From Bacillota bacterium (lineage in GTDB: Bacteria > Bacillota_A > Clostridia > Lachnospirales > WQUN01): DNA of 54,254 bases. The notes beneath the pieces were generated by a model. The model worked only from the letters and a program-made list of their open reading frames with translations. It had not been told where the DNA came from and made no database searches. Positions 17,086 through 26,985 of this stretch are shown one piece after another. The position numbers were made by a program, and so were the translations under genes. The DNA is taken from contig WQTQ01000240.1 in the NCBI GenBank assembly GCA_009786175.1, forward strand, positions 1 to 54,254, given 5' to 3'. The first letter of the stretch is position 1; every line of letters starts with the position of its first letter.

Positions 17086-18246
17086 CTACATGATTTGTCC
17101 GATTCGCGGCATTTCTTCGTCATCTATGTCATCAAAAAATACAGACTCGCGTACATCACACTTTTCAAACTCGTCCAATTTTTGCAAGTCCAACTCTACA
17201 CCAAGCCCCGGCCCTGTAGGAAGGGCAGTTGCACCGTTAATAATTTGCAGCGGCTTTGTAAGTATATCGTCGGATTGTAACATGTAGTGGGAGTCGTTGC
17301 AGAAGGCGAAGTTTGTGGTAGAAGCGATAACATGAGCCGCCGCTGTAGTTGCTACGCCGGTTTCTGCCCATGTTCCCATTACGCACCATTTACCCACCGC
17401 GTCTGCAATAGAAGCAATTGTACGGGCGCGGGTTAGGCCGCCCGCCTCGGAAACATAAACTACGAATACATCGCAGGAATCCCTTTTAATCATTTCCAAA
17501 ACCCGCTCTACAGAGCTGCAGCTTTCGTCTGTAGCAATTGGTACGTCCACGGCCCTGCGCAAAGCCGCCATTCCGTCCAGGTCGTAGTCCGGCATTGGCT
17601 GCTCTACATATTGGATATCGCATTTTTGCAATGCTTTTATCCACTTAATGGCCGTGGGCAAGCTCCAGTGCATGTTCGCGTCTATACGGATTTTTATGTC
17701 GTAACCAATTGCGTCCCGTATGGCCGCTAATGTGTCCGCGTCTTCGTTTAGGTTACGGCCAACTTTTAATTTAATCTCTTTGTAGCCTTGGTTTTTGTAT
17801 TCAAGGGCGCGTTTGGCGTTTACTTCCGGTTCGTCTATAAACAAGTACCCGGCCCAGCCAATTTCTTTTTTACACGCGCCGCCCAAAAGTTGATAAACCG
17901 GTGTGTTCAGCCACTTGCCTTTAATGTCTAACAGTGCCATTTCAATACCGGATATGACATGGTAGGCCACTTTAATGTAATTGCGCGAAAACTCTTCCAA
18001 TCGTCTTGTCAGCAGCTCTACGCGCAATGGGTCTTGTCCGATTAGAAACTGGCTAAACTCTTCATTTACAATGGTAGCCAGTGTGGGAATTGTGGGGCCA
18101 ACGCATTCCCCAAGGCCGACAATACCCTCATCTGTATGAATTTCCAGGATATAAGCCGGCGCAGCATGACGGATCCCTCCGGACCACTTTGCCGGATATA
18201 CCAACGGTATACGGACATTACGCCCAGCAACTTTTGTAATCTTCAC
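17086..18246 (-). CDS. Mandelate racemase/muconate lactonizing enzyme family dehydratase or epimerase
   Basis: A 386-residue enolase-superfamily protein. The KIRIDANMHW segment near residue 202 gives the first metal-binding aspartate, YVEQPMP near 228 the glutamate, and IATDESCSS near 253 the third acidic ligand. The general base lysine lies in IKLKVGR near 171 (KxK motif). Members dehydrate sugar acids or epimerise dipeptides and acids. The start codon is GTG 18246 with GGAGGA upstream. It is the first gene of a five-gene operon, divergent from the AraC regulator at 18383, and probably controlled by it. Confidence 0.87.
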   Translation of the reverse strand: MKITKVAGRNVRIPLVYPAKWSGGIRHAAPAYILEIHTDEGIVGLGECVGPTIPTLATIVNEEFSQFLIGQDPLRVELLTRRLEEFSRNYIKVAYHVISGIEMALLDIKGKWLNTPVYQLLGGACKKEIGWAGYLFIDEPEVNAKRALEYKNQGYKEIKLKVGRNLNEDADTLAAIRDAIGYDIKIRIDANMHWSLPTAIKWIKALQKCDIQYVEQPMPDYDLDGMAALRRAVDVPIATDESCSSVERVLEMIKRDSCDVFVVYVSEAGGLTRARTIASIADAVGKWCVMGTWAETGVATTAAAHVIASTTNFAFCNDSHYMLQSDDILTKPLQIINGATALPTGPGLGVELDLQKLDEFEKCDVRESVFFDDIDDEEMPRIGQIM

Positions 18247-18382
18247 TATAGTCCTCCTCTAAAATATTTAATGTCGCATTTCTCATAGACTCACAATTGA
18301 AACCATGTTATAATTATACAAGAAATAGTACATTTGTAGAAGCAAGGTGCTGGACAGAAAACAGTAGAAATGAGACAAAATT
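18247..18382. promoter_or_regulatory. Divergent promoter region between the catabolic operon and araC-type gene
   Basis: The 136-bp gap holds an AT-rich block (TTATAATTATAC at 18308-18319) that can serve as a -10 in either direction; TATAAT is present on both strands. No good -35 is found at proper spacing, which fits activator-dependent transcription by the AraC protein. No clear direct repeats for AraC binding were resolved. Confidence 0.4.
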
Positions 18383-19231
18383 ATGAGTGTGCATAACTAT
18401 GGCAGGACTGACAGCGAAAATTTTGATAAATTCGGCTCTAATATGAAACGGGGCGTAATAGATTCAGATTTTGAACTGCATACTCACGATTTCTACGAAG
18501 CGTCCATAGTTGTTTCGGGCAGTGCAAAGCATGTAATTGGCGATTACTCTTATACATTAAAACGCGGCGACATATACGTAATAAAAAAAGAAATCGCTCA
18601 CGGGTTTTATGACGTAGAAAATTTGGACGTAATAGATCTTATGTATTTTCCCGAGTTATTTATATCGGCAGACATACAGCTTTTTAATTTGCCCGGGTTT
18701 AGGTCACTGTTCATTATTGAACCAAATATGCGTGTAAATAATTACTACCCTTATGTGCTTACTCTTACAGAAAATGACCTGAACTACGTTGTAGAAACTG
18801 CAAACTTTATTATGCAGGAGCTGATGAAAAAAGATAATGACAATATAATTCTGGTAAAACATTTTATGCTTTCGATATTCGCATACCTTTCTGTGAAATA
18901 TACCGTCAGTTTTGACGAGCCGCAAGCGACACAGATTTTAACACGGGCTGTAAATTATATGCACGAAAATTTGGCCCGGCAGATAAAAGTCTCGGACATC
19001 GCAAGTCATTCATTTGTCTCAACAAGGCATCTCAACCGGCTTTTTATAAAATATTACAATATTACCCCCAGTCAGCATCTTTTGGATATACGGTTAAAAA
19101 AAGCAAATGTCCTGTTATCAAAAAATAAAATGACCATCAAGGAAATTTCTGAACATTGCGGGTTTACAGACCCATCATATTTTACCCGGCTATACAAAAA
19201 AAATTATGGAGTTACACCTAATAAAGCCTGA
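18383..19231 (+). CDS. AraC-family transcriptional regulator
   Basis: A 282-residue protein. Residues about 25-110 form a cupin-type sensor domain (ELHTHDFYEASIVVSGSAKH, KRGDIYVIKKEIAHGF). The C-terminal 100 residues hold two HTH motifs (IKVSDIASHSFVSTRHLNRL; MTIKEISEHCGFTDPSYFTR). The family usually activates nearby sugar-use genes after binding a sugar or derivative. It is divergent from the five-gene operon at 12576-18246, its likely target. A strong terminator overlaps its stop codon. Confidence 0.9.
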   Translation: MSVHNYGRTDSENFDKFGSNMKRGVIDSDFELHTHDFYEASIVVSGSAKHVIGDYSYTLKRGDIYVIKKEIAHGFYDVENLDVIDLMYFPELFISADIQLFNLPGFRSLFIIEPNMRVNNYYPYVLTLTENDLNYVVETANFIMQELMKKDNDNIILVKHFMLSIFAYLSVKYTVSFDEPQATQILTRAVNYMHENLARQIKVSDIASHSFVSTRHLNRLFIKYYNITPSQHLLDIRLKKANVLLSKNKMTIKEISEHCGFTDPSYFTRLYKKNYGVTPNKA

Positions 19232-19264
19232 GAGCAGCCTAACAGCCGGTTCTCAGGTTTTTTT
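19227..19264 (+). terminator. Rho-independent terminator of the araC-type gene
   Basis: CCTGAGAGC pairs with GGTTCTCAGG around an imperfect upper stem, followed by seven T. The left arm overlaps the TGA stop codon. It separates the regulator from spoIIGA-sigE. Confidence 0.85.
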
Positions 19265-19329
19265 ATACGCCATCGAATTTATGACAAATTTTTCCTATTG
19301 TTTCTTTTATACTGCCAATGGTGATTCCC

Positions 19330-20244
19330 ATGACCCTATATGCAGATATGCTTTTCCTTGTTAATTTTTTAATGAACACATTTGTGCTGTGGGTTGTATC
19401 AAAAATAACCCGTAATAAAAAGAAAACCCGCTGGCTTTTTGCCGGGGCAGGTATAATGTCACTTTTGTACACCTTACTTATTGCAGTGGAGCATTTGCAG
19501 TCTATGAATGTGGCGTTGTCTTCTGTGGGAATATTAACGTTGGGGATACTTGTGACATTCCGGCTTACAAGCGCGCGCGAGTTTATAAAGTTGATGATTG
19601 TGGCTTACATCATATCTTTTACTGTCGGCGGGCTGGGGATGGCGTTGTTTTTTTTAACGGATATTCCGTACGCTGTGCATTTTATCGCAAATGACCGGCA
19701 AGGGTTTGCACAGGCAATATCTTGGCAGTTGGCATTAGCGGGCATGGCCGCAAGCTATGTACTTATAAAACTGGGCTTAAAAATGGCCGCACATCACACA
19801 TTAAAACGCCAGATGCTGTGCAATGTACAAATTTTCATGGATGACAAGGGTGCGTCTTTTAATGCTTTGGTAGACACAGGCCATAGCCTGACAGAACCCT
19901 TAAGCCAATCACCTGTAATAATCGCCGAATTTGAACACGTAAAAGATTTTTTACCGGATGGGCTAAAGGTCCTGTTTTATGAAAAAAACGAAAATGATTT
20001 AACAGAGTTGCTTCAAGAACAAGAGAGTACATTCTACAAGCGCATTCGCATGATTCCATTTACAAGTATTGGACGCACCAACGGAATGCTGATTGGCTTC
20101 CGCCCCGACCGCGTGGCCGTTGAAGGCGCGAAAGAAACTACAGCCAATGTAATTATAGGAATTTACAACGACAAATTATGCCGTGACGGCAGATACCAAG
20201 GGCTGCTAAGCCCGGAATTAGCAGGAGGTTCTCAACTATGTTAA
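19330..20244 (+). CDS. spoIIGA: Sporulation sigma-E processing aspartic peptidase SpoIIGA
   Basis: A membrane protease of 304 residues that removes the pro-sequence of pro-SigE in the mother cell after asymmetric division. Five hydrophobic segments fill residues 1-160 ([20 protein letters not shown] first). The cytoplasmic half carries the catalytic triplet in [12 protein letters not shown] near residue 182. The start is ATG 19330 (MTLYADMLF), with GGTGAT before it; an ATG at 19318 in frame is less likely. It overlaps sigE by 7 nt, the usual gene order, so protease and substrate are co-expressed. Length and topology match the family. Confidence 0.92.
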   Translation: MTLYADMLFLVNFLMNTFVLWVVSKITRNKKKTRWLFAGAGIMSLLYTLLIAVEHLQSMNVALSSVGILTLGILVTFRLTSAREFIKLMIVAYIISFTVGGLGMALFFLTDIPYAVHFIANDRQGFAQAISWQLALAGMAASYVLIKLGLKMAAHHTLKRQMLCNVQIFMDDKGASFNALVDTGHSLTEPLSQSPVIIAEFEHVKDFLPDGLKVLFYEKNENDLTELLQEQESTFYKRIRMIPFTSIGRTNGMLIGFRPDRVAVEGAKETTANVIIGIYNDKLCRDGRYQGLLSPELAGGSQLC

Positions 20245-20972
20245 ACACATTGTACGCAAAGGCAAAAGACATGATTTTAGATGCGCTGGCTATAAAAAAT
20301 ACAAACGACCGCAGCTTCTACATAGGCGGAAGTGAAGTATTACCGGCCCCTTTAGACACAGAAGAAGAGGCAACTGTTTTGGCACAGCTGGGCACCAATG
20401 ACGATACCCAGGCAAAAGCAACACTAATAGAGCGAAACTTGCGGCTTGTAGTGTACATTGCACGTAAATTTGAAAACACAGGAATAAACGTAGAAGATTT
20501 AATATCCATAGGTACAATCGGGCTGATTAAAGCGGTTAACACTTTCAGCACAGACCGCAAAATTAAACTGGCAACCTATGCCAGCCGCTGTATAGAAAAC
20601 GAAATTCTTATGTACTTACGGCGCAATACCCGCACAAAGGGCGAAGTCTCCATAGATGAGCCCCTAAACGTAGACTGGGAAGGCAACGAATTGCTGCTTT
20701 CCGACATACTTGGCACAGACGCAGACATTATCTCCCGGGATTTGGACGACGAAGTAGACAAAGAGTTGCTAAACACCGCCATGGAAAAATTAAACGAGAG
20801 GGAGAAGCAAATTGTAGAGCTGCGCTTCGGCCTGTTTACCGGCGGGGAAGAAAAAACCCAAAAAGAAGTAGCCGACCTTTTGGGCATTTCGCAATCGTAT
20901 ATTTCACGTTTGGAAAAAAAGATAATCGGGCGGCTGAAAAAAGAAATTAACCGCATGGTGGTGGGGTGTTAA
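20238..20972 (+). CDS. sigE: RNA polymerase sporulation sigma factor SigE (pro-form)
   Basis: A 244-residue sigma-70 family protein. The first 27 or so residues form the pro-sequence; [14 protein letters not shown] matches the processing-site region cut by SpoIIGA. Region 2 contains [16 protein letters not shown] and [14 protein letters not shown]; region 2.4 is [17 protein letters not shown]; region 4 is [20 protein letters not shown]. It directs early mother-cell transcription. AGGAGG lies 7 nt before the ATG. Unlike in many clostridia, sigG does not follow; a convergent DUF5721-like gene begins 4 nt after the stop. Confidence 0.95.
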   Translation: MLNTLYAKAKDMILDALAIKNTNDRSFYIGGSEVLPAPLDTEEEATVLAQLGTNDDTQAKATLIERNLRLVVYIARKFENTGINVEDLISIGTIGLIKAVNTFSTDRKIKLATYASRCIENEILMYLRRNTRTKGEVSIDEPLNVDWEGNELLLSDILGTDADIISRDLDDEVDKELLNTAMEKLNEREKQIVELRFGLFTGGEEKTQKEVADLLGISQSYISRLEKKIIGRLKKEINRMVVGC

Positions 20973-20975
20973 TTA

Positions 20976-21446
20976 CTACTCCCTATCTGCTACCTGCAAG
21001 CCCGCTTTTACAAAAAAGTCTTTCACCCATTCGTCCCATGTAGAATCCAGGGACTTTTCAAACAAAAACTCCCGCTGGGCGGTGCCGGTGGTAAAAAACA
21101 CGCTGTCATTTTCGTATGCAAAATTTAAAAACAATGCCGCGGCGTTAGAATGTATTTCGCAAGCCTCACTGGCCTTGTATGAGAAAACAATTTTCACATG
21201 CTTGGGCTTGGGGCTTGTTTTTATTATGGCGTATACAAGCGGACGCAGGGCTTCCCAGGCAGAAAACCCGGGCTTTTTTGGATTTCCCTCGTCGGCGGCT
21301 TCCGGTTCAAGCTGGCCGTCAATATTAATGCGGGTTGTCGTGGTAATTTCCACACTGCGCACTTCAAATATGTCAAAAATATCTTCCCGCAAAAGCTGCC
21401 CCATGAAAAATTTAACGGTTGATTTGTCCAGTTCTAATGCAAGCAT
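20976..21446 (-). CDS. DUF5721-like protein of unknown function
   Basis: A 156-residue protein starting at ATG 21446 (MLALELDKSTVKFFMGQLLR) with GGAGAC upstream; a longer reading to 21485 would translate an intergenic repeat. The start, the EVRSVEITTTTRINIDGQLE strand-rich part and the VKIVFSYKA segment resemble a small family of unknown function found in Lachnospiraceae-type clostridia. No catalytic motif or signal peptide is visible. It converges with sigE, only 3 nt between stops. Confidence 0.65.
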   Translation of the reverse strand: MLALELDKSTVKFFMGQLLREDIFDIFEVRSVEITTTTRINIDGQLEPEAADEGNPKKPGFSAWEALRPLVYAIIKTSPKPKHVKIVFSYKASEACEIHSNAAALFLNFAYENDSVFFTTGTAQREFLFEKSLDSTWDEWVKDFFVKAGLQVADRE

Positions 21447-21474
21447 TATTGTCTCCTTCAATTTAACATTTCCA

Positions 21475-21510
21475 CACAGAGACACAGAGAGTAAACACTG
21501 TGCCTCTGTG
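21475..21510. repeat. Intergenic inverted repeat (CACAGAGACACAG type)
   Basis: CACAGAGACACAG (21475-21487) pairs with CTGTGCCTCTGTG (21498-21510), 12 of 13 positions, with a 10-nt loop. It lies between the Gfo/Idh gene and the DUF5721-like gene on the same strand. No T-run follows. It could be a processing or stability hairpin. Confidence 0.55.
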
Positions 21511-21527
21511 CAGAAGAGAAATACAAA

Positions 21528-22517
21528 CTACAGCTTAGCAAACCCGCCTTGCTTATGGGCTTTGTATGCCGCTTCCATCATTTCTGTTAAAACAATCGCG
21601 TCATCCATGCCAAAAATAATTTCTTTGCCGTGAAGCACACCGTCAACAAACTGGGCTATTGGGCCCGGCAGTGCTTTTGGCAAATTTGTTGGCTTAATCC
21701 AGCCGCCAAAACCGCCTGCGTCTTCGTTTACTTTGCCGGAAATAAGCTGCACTTCGTTGCCTACAATTATCAAAGAACCGGCGGTGCCGTAAAGTTCTAG
21801 CATAAACGGGCTGTTGCTGGATACAAAACCTGTTTCGGACACGGCAATGGCCCCGTTCGCGTACTTCATCACGGTTACGGCGTTATCTTCCACGGCGTGG
21901 CCGGTAACGCAGGTAAACGCAGACGCAACTTCTTCGGGCTTGCCCATAATCCAAGGGATAAGGTACATTGGGTGTGCGCCAAGGTCTATCATCGCGCCGC
22001 CGCCGCACTGTACTTCGTCGTAGAAATGTGGCGGCAGCCAGCCTGCAGACGCGCCGTTGTGGGCATTGCGTACACGCATGTAATTGACATCGCCCAGCAA
22101 TTTCTCGTCCATAACTTTTTTCGCGAATAGGTTATGCGGGAAAGTGCGGTGGGGGAAAGATATGCAGAATTTTACGCCGCTTTCTTCAACTGCTTTGCGG
22201 ATTTCTTCCGCTTCGGCGTTTGTAAGGGCCAGCACTTTCTCTGTAAAAATATGTTTGCCCGCTTTAGCGGACTTGATTAGAACTTCCGGATGCATGTTGG
22301 TTGGCGCGTTTACGCACACGGCATCAACGTCTGCGCGGGCAAGTACCTTGTCCAAATCCGGTTCAAAATCGATACCCAGGCTGTCGGCAAAAGCCTTACC
22401 CTTATCCGGCTCTTCGTCCCAAACTACTGTTAATTGAACATCGTCTCTGTTTTTAAACTCTTGGGCGTATCCGCCTGCATGTACATGCCAACGGCTTAGC
22501 ATTGCAACTTTTAACAT
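21528..22517 (-). CDS. Gfo/Idh/MocA-family NAD(P)-dependent oxidoreductase
   Basis: A 329-residue protein. The N-terminal Rossmann fold (VAMLSRWHVHAGGYAQEF) and VDAVCVNAPTNMHPEVLIKS are followed by HIFTEKVLAL near residue 90, which holds the conserved EK(P) lysine; the usual proline is replaced by V. The C-terminal domain has GGGAMIDLGAHPMYLIPWI near 172 with the catalytic-region histidine. The family oxidises or reduces sugars and inositols. AAGGAGGAAA precedes the ATG. A TATAAT lies upstream (22551-22556), so it may have its own promoter after trpA. The substrate is unknown. Confidence 0.87.
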   Translation of the reverse strand: MLKVAMLSRWHVHAGGYAQEFKNRDDVQLTVVWDEEPDKGKAFADSLGIDFEPDLDKVLARADVDAVCVNAPTNMHPEVLIKSAKAGKHIFTEKVLALTNAEAEEIRKAVEESGVKFCISFPHRTFPHNLFAKKVMDEKLLGDVNYMRVRNAHNGASAGWLPPHFYDEVQCGGGAMIDLGAHPMYLIPWIMGKPEEVASAFTCVTGHAVEDNAVTVMKYANGAIAVSETGFVSSNSPFMLELYGTAGSLIIVGNEVQLISGKVNEDAGGFGGWIKPTNLPKALPGPIAQFVDGVLHGKEIIFGMDDAIVLTEMMEAAYKAHKQGGFAKL

Positions 22518-22590
22518 GATAATTTCCTCCTTATTTGTGTTTGTGGAAATTATACTATACTATTGTGCAAAAAGAAACGTATGCCATGTT

Positions 22591-23379
22591 TCACCTCAAA
22601 GCATTCTTTATTTTGCTAACAAACTCCTTTACCGGGGCGACACTGTCTTTACCAAACCCGGCAATCAATTTAACAATTGCACTGCCTACGATAACACCGT
22701 CTGATATTTCTGCCATATCACGCACCTGCGCAGGCGTAGATATTCCAAACCCGATTGCACACGGGATTGATGATACTTTTTTTACTTGTATTATCAATTC
22801 AGCGATATTTGTGTTTATCTCATTTCTTGTTCCGGTAACTCCAAGAGATGAAACACAGTATAGAAAACCTTGCGCTTCAATAGCAATTTCCGCGGCCCGT
22901 TCCCCGGATGTTGGTGCAATCAATGAAATTAGACATAAACCATAACGGTTACACTCATCTTCAAACTCGTCTTTTTCTTCAAACGGCACATCGGGGACGA
23001 TAACTCCATCAATACCTGCTTCTTTACACTTTGCCATAAATCGCTCTTTGTCGTATGCGTATATTGGGTTGGCGTAGGTCATAAACAACAGTGGCATGTT
23101 TGTTTTATTCCGAAGCCTTTTTACCATGTCAAATAACCTGTCAACAGTACATCCCCCCACAAGAGCGCGAGCACTGGCTTCTTGTATAACAATGCCCTCT
23201 GCAATCGGGTCGGAAAAAGGAATGCCTATTTCGATTATGTCAACCCCTGCTTCTTCCATTGCCAAAACAAGTTTTTCCGTTGTTTCAATATCCGGGTCGC
23301 CGCCTGTGATAAACGCAATAAGTGCCTTTTCCCCGCTCTTTATCAATTCGGCAAATGTATTTTCTATCCGGTTACTCAT
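22591..23379 (-). CDS. trpA: Tryptophan synthase alpha subunit
   Basis: A 262-residue TIM-barrel lyase that cleaves indole-3-glycerol phosphate to indole and glyceraldehyde 3-phosphate. [20 protein letters not shown] and [20 protein letters not shown] carry the catalytic glutamate and aspartate; [15 protein letters not shown] is loop 6-adjacent and [13 protein letters not shown] and [10 protein letters not shown] form the phosphate site. Its ATG overlaps the end of trpB by 8 nt, matching their function as one alpha-beta complex that channels indole. It is the last gene of the operon. Confidence 0.95.
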   Translation of the reverse strand: MSNRIENTFAELIKSGEKALIAFITGGDPDIETTEKLVLAMEEAGVDIIEIGIPFSDPIAEGIVIQEASARALVGGCTVDRLFDMVKRLRNKTNMPLLFMTYANPIYAYDKERFMAKCKEAGIDGVIVPDVPFEEKDEFEDECNRYGLCLISLIAPTSGERAAEIAIEAQGFLYCVSSLGVTGTRNEINTNIAELIIQVKKVSSIPCAIGFGISTPAQVRDMAEISDGVIVGSAIVKLIAGFGKDSVAPVKEFVSKIKNALR

Positions 23380-24562
23380 GTATATTCACCCCCTGATATC
23401 TTGCGATAGATGCAACATCTTTATCGCCTCTGCCTGATAAAGTTACGACAATAATTTGGTCTTTCCTCATTTTAGGTGCAAGTTTCTTGGCATAAGCTAC
23501 TGCATGCGCACTTTCTATTGCAGGGATTACGCCTTCTGCCCGCGATAGATATTCAAATGCTTCCATGGCTTCTGCATCTGTAACCGGAACGTATACGGCA
23601 CGTTTTGTATCAGAAAGATATGCGTGTTCCGGGCCTATGCCCGGATAATCAAGCCCGGCAGAAATAGAGTGTACAGGGGCAATCTGACCGTATTCATCTT
23701 GGCAAAAATATGATTTCATCCCATGGAAAATACCGACTTTACCGTTTGCAATTGTAGCCGCGTTTTTGGGGTTATCCACACCAAGCCCGGCAGCTTCGCA
23801 TCCTACTAACTGCACGGCGGCTTCTTCTATAAATTCATAGAATGCGCCGATTGCGTTGCTGCCGCCCCCTACACAGGCAATTACAGTATCGGGAAGTTTC
23901 CCTTCTGCTTGTAAAAGTTGTTCTTTAATTTCTTTGCCGATTATTTTTTGAAAATCACGAACCATTATAGGAAACGGATGCGGCCCCATTACCGAACCTA
24001 GAATATAATGGGTATCGTCTATCCTTGAAACCCATTCTCTCATTGTTTCATTTACGGCATCCTTCAATGTCATTGTGCCGCATGTTACTGTGTTGACTTT
24101 TGCACCAAGAAGTTCCATTCTATACACGTTAAGGGCTTGCCTTTCGACATCTTCCTTGCCCATGAAGATTTCGCATTCCATACCCATCAATGTTGCGGCT
24201 GTTGCAGTTGCTACTCCGTGCTGCCCCGCACCTGTTTCGGCGATTATGCGGGTTTTGCCCATCTTTTTCGCAAGCAAGGCTTGCCCCAGTACATTGTTGA
24301 TTTTATGTGAACCTGTATGGTTCAAATCTTCGCGCTTTAGGTAGATTTTTGCGCCGCCAAGGTCGGCAGTCATTTTCTTGGCATAGTATAGCAAAGACGG
24401 TCTGCCCGCATAGTTCTTTAACAAATCCAAGAATTCCTCTTGGAAAGCCTTATCATCCTTATAGAACAGATAGGCTTTTTCTAAATCCTGCACGGCACTC
24501 ATTAGTGTTTCGGGAATGTACTGGCCACCAAAATTGCCGAATCTTCCTTTTATCTTATCCAT
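23372..24562 (-). CDS. trpB: Tryptophan synthase beta subunit
   Basis: A 396-residue PLP enzyme that joins indole and serine. [19 protein letters not shown] is the typical start; [15 protein letters not shown] near residue 82 holds the PLP lysine; [13 protein letters not shown] near 104 and [10 protein letters not shown] near 228 bind cofactor and substrate. The start is ATG 24562, with AGGAGGG upstream; it overlaps trpF by 8 nt. Its last codons contain a 13-nt match to an arm of the dispersed palindrome (23388-23400). Confidence 0.96.
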   Translation of the reverse strand: MDKIKGRFGNFGGQYIPETLMSAVQDLEKAYLFYKDDKAFQEEFLDLLKNYAGRPSLLYYAKKMTADLGGAKIYLKREDLNHTGSHKINNVLGQALLAKKMGKTRIIAETGAGQHGVATATAATLMGMECEIFMGKEDVERQALNVYRMELLGAKVNTVTCGTMTLKDAVNETMREWVSRIDDTHYILGSVMGPHPFPIMVRDFQKIIGKEIKEQLLQAEGKLPDTVIACVGGGSNAIGAFYEFIEEAAVQLVGCEAAGLGVDNPKNAATIANGKVGIFHGMKSYFCQDEYGQIAPVHSISAGLDYPGIGPEHAYLSDTKRAVYVPVTDAEAMEAFEYLSRAEGVIPAIESAHAVAYAKKLAPKMRKDQIIVVTLSGRGDKDVASIARYQGVNIHE

Positions 24563-25154
24563 GTCTAGCCCTCCTGATAAATTCATTTATTTTTCCCGGG
24601 TCTTTGAGCCCATCTGTTTCTACACCGCTGCTAACATCCACAGCAAAAGGAGTTGTTTGACTTATTGCATTTACAACGTTATTCACGTCAAGACCGCCTG
24701 CCAAAAAATAGGGTTTTGTTACTTTACCAATTAAACTCCAATCAAATGCCTGTCCGGTACCGCCGCCTTTGCTGTCAAGCAAAAGATAATCAGCAGCAGT
24801 TAATGCCCATTTTTGCACATCCCCGGCCTGTTGGACTGATACAGCCTTAATAATTGGCACAGTTGTCAGCTCCTTTAGCCTCATTATATATTTTTCGTCC
24901 TCTTTACCATGAAGCTGAACCGTTTCAATAATACCGTTTTGCGCTAATTGCAAAATATTTTCAATCGTTTCGTCAACAAAGACCCCAACCGGAATTATTT
25001 CGTTTGTCAGTTTATTTCTAAGCTCCATTGCCTGCGCAGGCGTAACTTTGCGGCGGCTATTTGCAAATACAAATCCCACATAATCGGGCTTTGTAATATT
25101 TATGGCATCTACATCGCATAACCGTGTCAACCCGCAAATTTTAATTTTGACCAT
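24555..25154 (-). CDS. trpF: Phosphoribosylanthranilate isomerase
   Basis: A 199-residue TIM barrel catalysing the Amadori rearrangement of phosphoribosylanthranilate. [19 protein letters not shown] carries the catalytic cysteine; [25 protein letters not shown] and [17 protein letters not shown] with the catalytic aspartate in [16 protein letters not shown] complete the pattern. The start is ATG 25154, overlapping trpC by 14 nt. Standard length. Confidence 0.94.
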   Translation of the reverse strand: MVKIKICGLTRLCDVDAINITKPDYVGFVFANSRRKVTPAQAMELRNKLTNEIIPVGVFVDETIENILQLAQNGIIETVQLHGKEDEKYIMRLKELTTVPIIKAVSVQQAGDVQKWALTAADYLLLDSKGGGTGQAFDWSLIGKVTKPYFLAGGLDVNNVVNAISQTTPFAVDVSSGVETDGLKDPGKINEFIRRARHG

Positions 25155-25935
25155 GTTCTTTACCCCGTAAACGTAGGATTTCGCTGTATTTGTCGCTGCT
25201 TCGCATGATAGTTTCGCCAATTAAAACTGCATTCACACCTATACCACGCAATTTTGCTACATCGTTTGGTGTTTTAATACCGCTTTCCGAAACAAAAATA
25301 ATATTTGGAGGCACAAGATTTTTCAACCGCTCACTTAATGCCATGTCAACTTCAAATGTTTTCAAATTTCTATTGTTAACACCAATTATTCTTGCGCCTG
25401 CTTTTAGTGCCATGTGCACCTCGGCTTCGTTATGCGTTTCCACAAGAGCAGAAAGCCCGATGCCGTGGGCAATTGCTATATATTCCGCAAGAGTGTCAAA
25501 ATCAAGAAGTGTGCAAATAAACAAAACCGCACTTGCGCCTAATAATTTCGCCTCATAGATCATATAGCTGTCAACGGTAAAATCTTTACGCAATAATGGA
25601 ATTGATACATGATTTGCAATTTCACACAAATAATTATCATGACCTTTGAAATAGAAGGGTTCGGTTAATACAGAAATCGCCGCTGCGCCTGCCGCTTCGT
25701 ACTTCTTTGCAATTTGCACATAGGGGAAGTCTTCGGCAATAACCCCTTTTGAGGGTGAGGCCTTTTTTACTTCGCAAATAAAGGCAATATCTTCTGTTTT
25801 TAGCGCATCATCGAAAGGAAAGCTGTTGCTGCATTCCGCTTGCACCAATTCAATAATTTGTTCCAACGGCTGCTTCTTTTTTTGCACCGCAACCCGCTCT
25901 TTCGTACGTTCCGCTATTTCTTGCAATATATTCAA
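25141..25935 (-). CDS. trpC: Indole-3-glycerol-phosphate synthase
   Basis: A 264-residue TIM barrel that closes the indole ring with loss of CO2. FICEVKKASPSKGVIAEDF holds the catalytic lysine and S-P-S-K-G motif, LLRKDFTVDSYMIYEAKLLG the second lysine, and IGVNNRNLKTFEVD and FVSESGIKT the phosphate site. The start is TTG 25935 with AAGGGTGG upstream. It follows trpD by 14 nt. Confidence 0.95.
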   Translation of the reverse strand: MNILQEIAERTKERVAVQKKKQPLEQIIELVQAECSNSFPFDDALKTEDIAFICEVKKASPSKGVIAEDFPYVQIAKKYEAAGAAAISVLTEPFYFKGHDNYLCEIANHVSIPLLRKDFTVDSYMIYEAKLLGASAVLFICTLLDFDTLAEYIAIAHGIGLSALVETHNEAEVHMALKAGARIIGVNNRNLKTFEVDMALSERLKNLVPPNIIFVSESGIKTPNDVAKLRGIGVNAVLIGETIMRSSDKYSEILRLRGKEHGQN

Positions 25936-25949
25936 TTAAACCACCCTTC

Positions 25950-26969
25950 CTATTGGTTTGAGCAACGCACAAACTCGTTTAACTTTGCGATTGCCGCACC
26001 GCTGTTTATCACATCATTTGCAACTTTGACGGATGCTTCTATGGACTCATATTTGCCCGAAACATACAATGCGGCGGCGGCATTTAAAACTGCCGCGTGA
26101 CCCTTGTGTTTATATTCAAAACCATCGCTGCCGCTTAAAACTGCTTTAAGTATTTCTGCGTTTTCCTGCGGTGTGCCGCCCTGCAAATCTGATTGAGTAC
26201 ACTTTTCAAAACCAAATTGCTCCGGTGTAATGGTATACGAGCGCGTCCATCCGTTTTTAACTTCGCATACCTTTGTTGGCGCACATAACGATACTTCGTC
26301 CAAACCGTCTTCGCCGTGGACTACCATTGCACTTTTTACGCCTAAATTGCATAGTACCTGCGCCAAGGGCTCAACCAGATCACTGTCGTACACGCCCATC
26401 AATTCCATTTTTGCACCTGCGGGGTTAGTCAATGGGCCTAAAATGTTAAAGACTGTTCGTATAGCCAATTCACGGCGAATAGGCGCGACATATTTCATTG
26501 CAATGTGATAATTTTGTGCGAATAAAAAGCATATACCAATGTCTTTTAACAGCTTCGCGCTTTTTTCTGGCGTAATATTGATGTTTACACCCAGCATCTC
26601 CAACACATCTGCCGCTCCGCATTTACTTGATGCACTGCGGTTGCCATGTTTCGCCACAGGAACCCCTGCGGCGGCTGTAATTATTGCCGCCGCCGTGGAA
26701 ATATTGAATGTATTTGCACCATCGCCGCCTGTGCCGACAATTTCCAAAGCGTCAATGTCGTGCAGCAGCCGTATGCAATGTTTACGCATACCAGAGGCCG
26801 ATGCCGTAATTTCATCAATAGTTTCACCTTTTAGGCTAAGGGCAGTAAGATACGCACTCATCTGTACCGGCGTCGCTTCACCGGTCATGATTTCATTCAT
26901 TACCGCCTCGGCGGTTTCGTAGGTTAAATCCTGTTTTTTCGCAAGTAGAATAATTGCTTCCTTAATCAT
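25950..26969 (-). CDS. trpD: Anthranilate phosphoribosyltransferase
   Basis: A 339-residue enzyme that joins anthranilate and PRPP. The PRPP-binding motif IVGTGGDGANTFNISTAAA near residue 78, KHGNRSASSKCGAADVLE near 105, FLFAQNYHIAMKYVAPIRRE near 148 and NILGPLTNPAG are all present. It is a stand-alone TrpD, not fused to TrpG. AAAGGAGGAC precedes the ATG. It is the first trp enzyme in the operon; trpE and trpG are absent here, so anthranilate must come from genes elsewhere or from uptake. Confidence 0.96.
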   Translation of the reverse strand: MIKEAIILLAKKQDLTYETAEAVMNEIMTGEATPVQMSAYLTALSLKGETIDEITASASGMRKHCIRLLHDIDALEIVGTGGDGANTFNISTAAAIITAAAGVPVAKHGNRSASSKCGAADVLEMLGVNINITPEKSAKLLKDIGICFLFAQNYHIAMKYVAPIRRELAIRTVFNILGPLTNPAGAKMELMGVYDSDLVEPLAQVLCNLGVKSAMVVHGEDGLDEVSLCAPTKVCEVKNGWTRSYTITPEQFGFEKCTQSDLQGGTPQENAEILKAVLSGSDGFEYKHKGHAAVLNAAAALYVSGKYESIEASVKVANDVINSGAAIAKLNEFVRCSNQ

Positions 26970-26985
26970 TTAAGTGTCCTCCTTT

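Noticed and set aside
19281..19313. spoIIG-type promoter with a 21-nt spacer (ATGACA, TATACT)
   Set aside because: Attractive because spoIIG promoters have a long spacer, but the start site would fall inside the presumed ribosome binding site and no clear Spo0A boxes were resolved.
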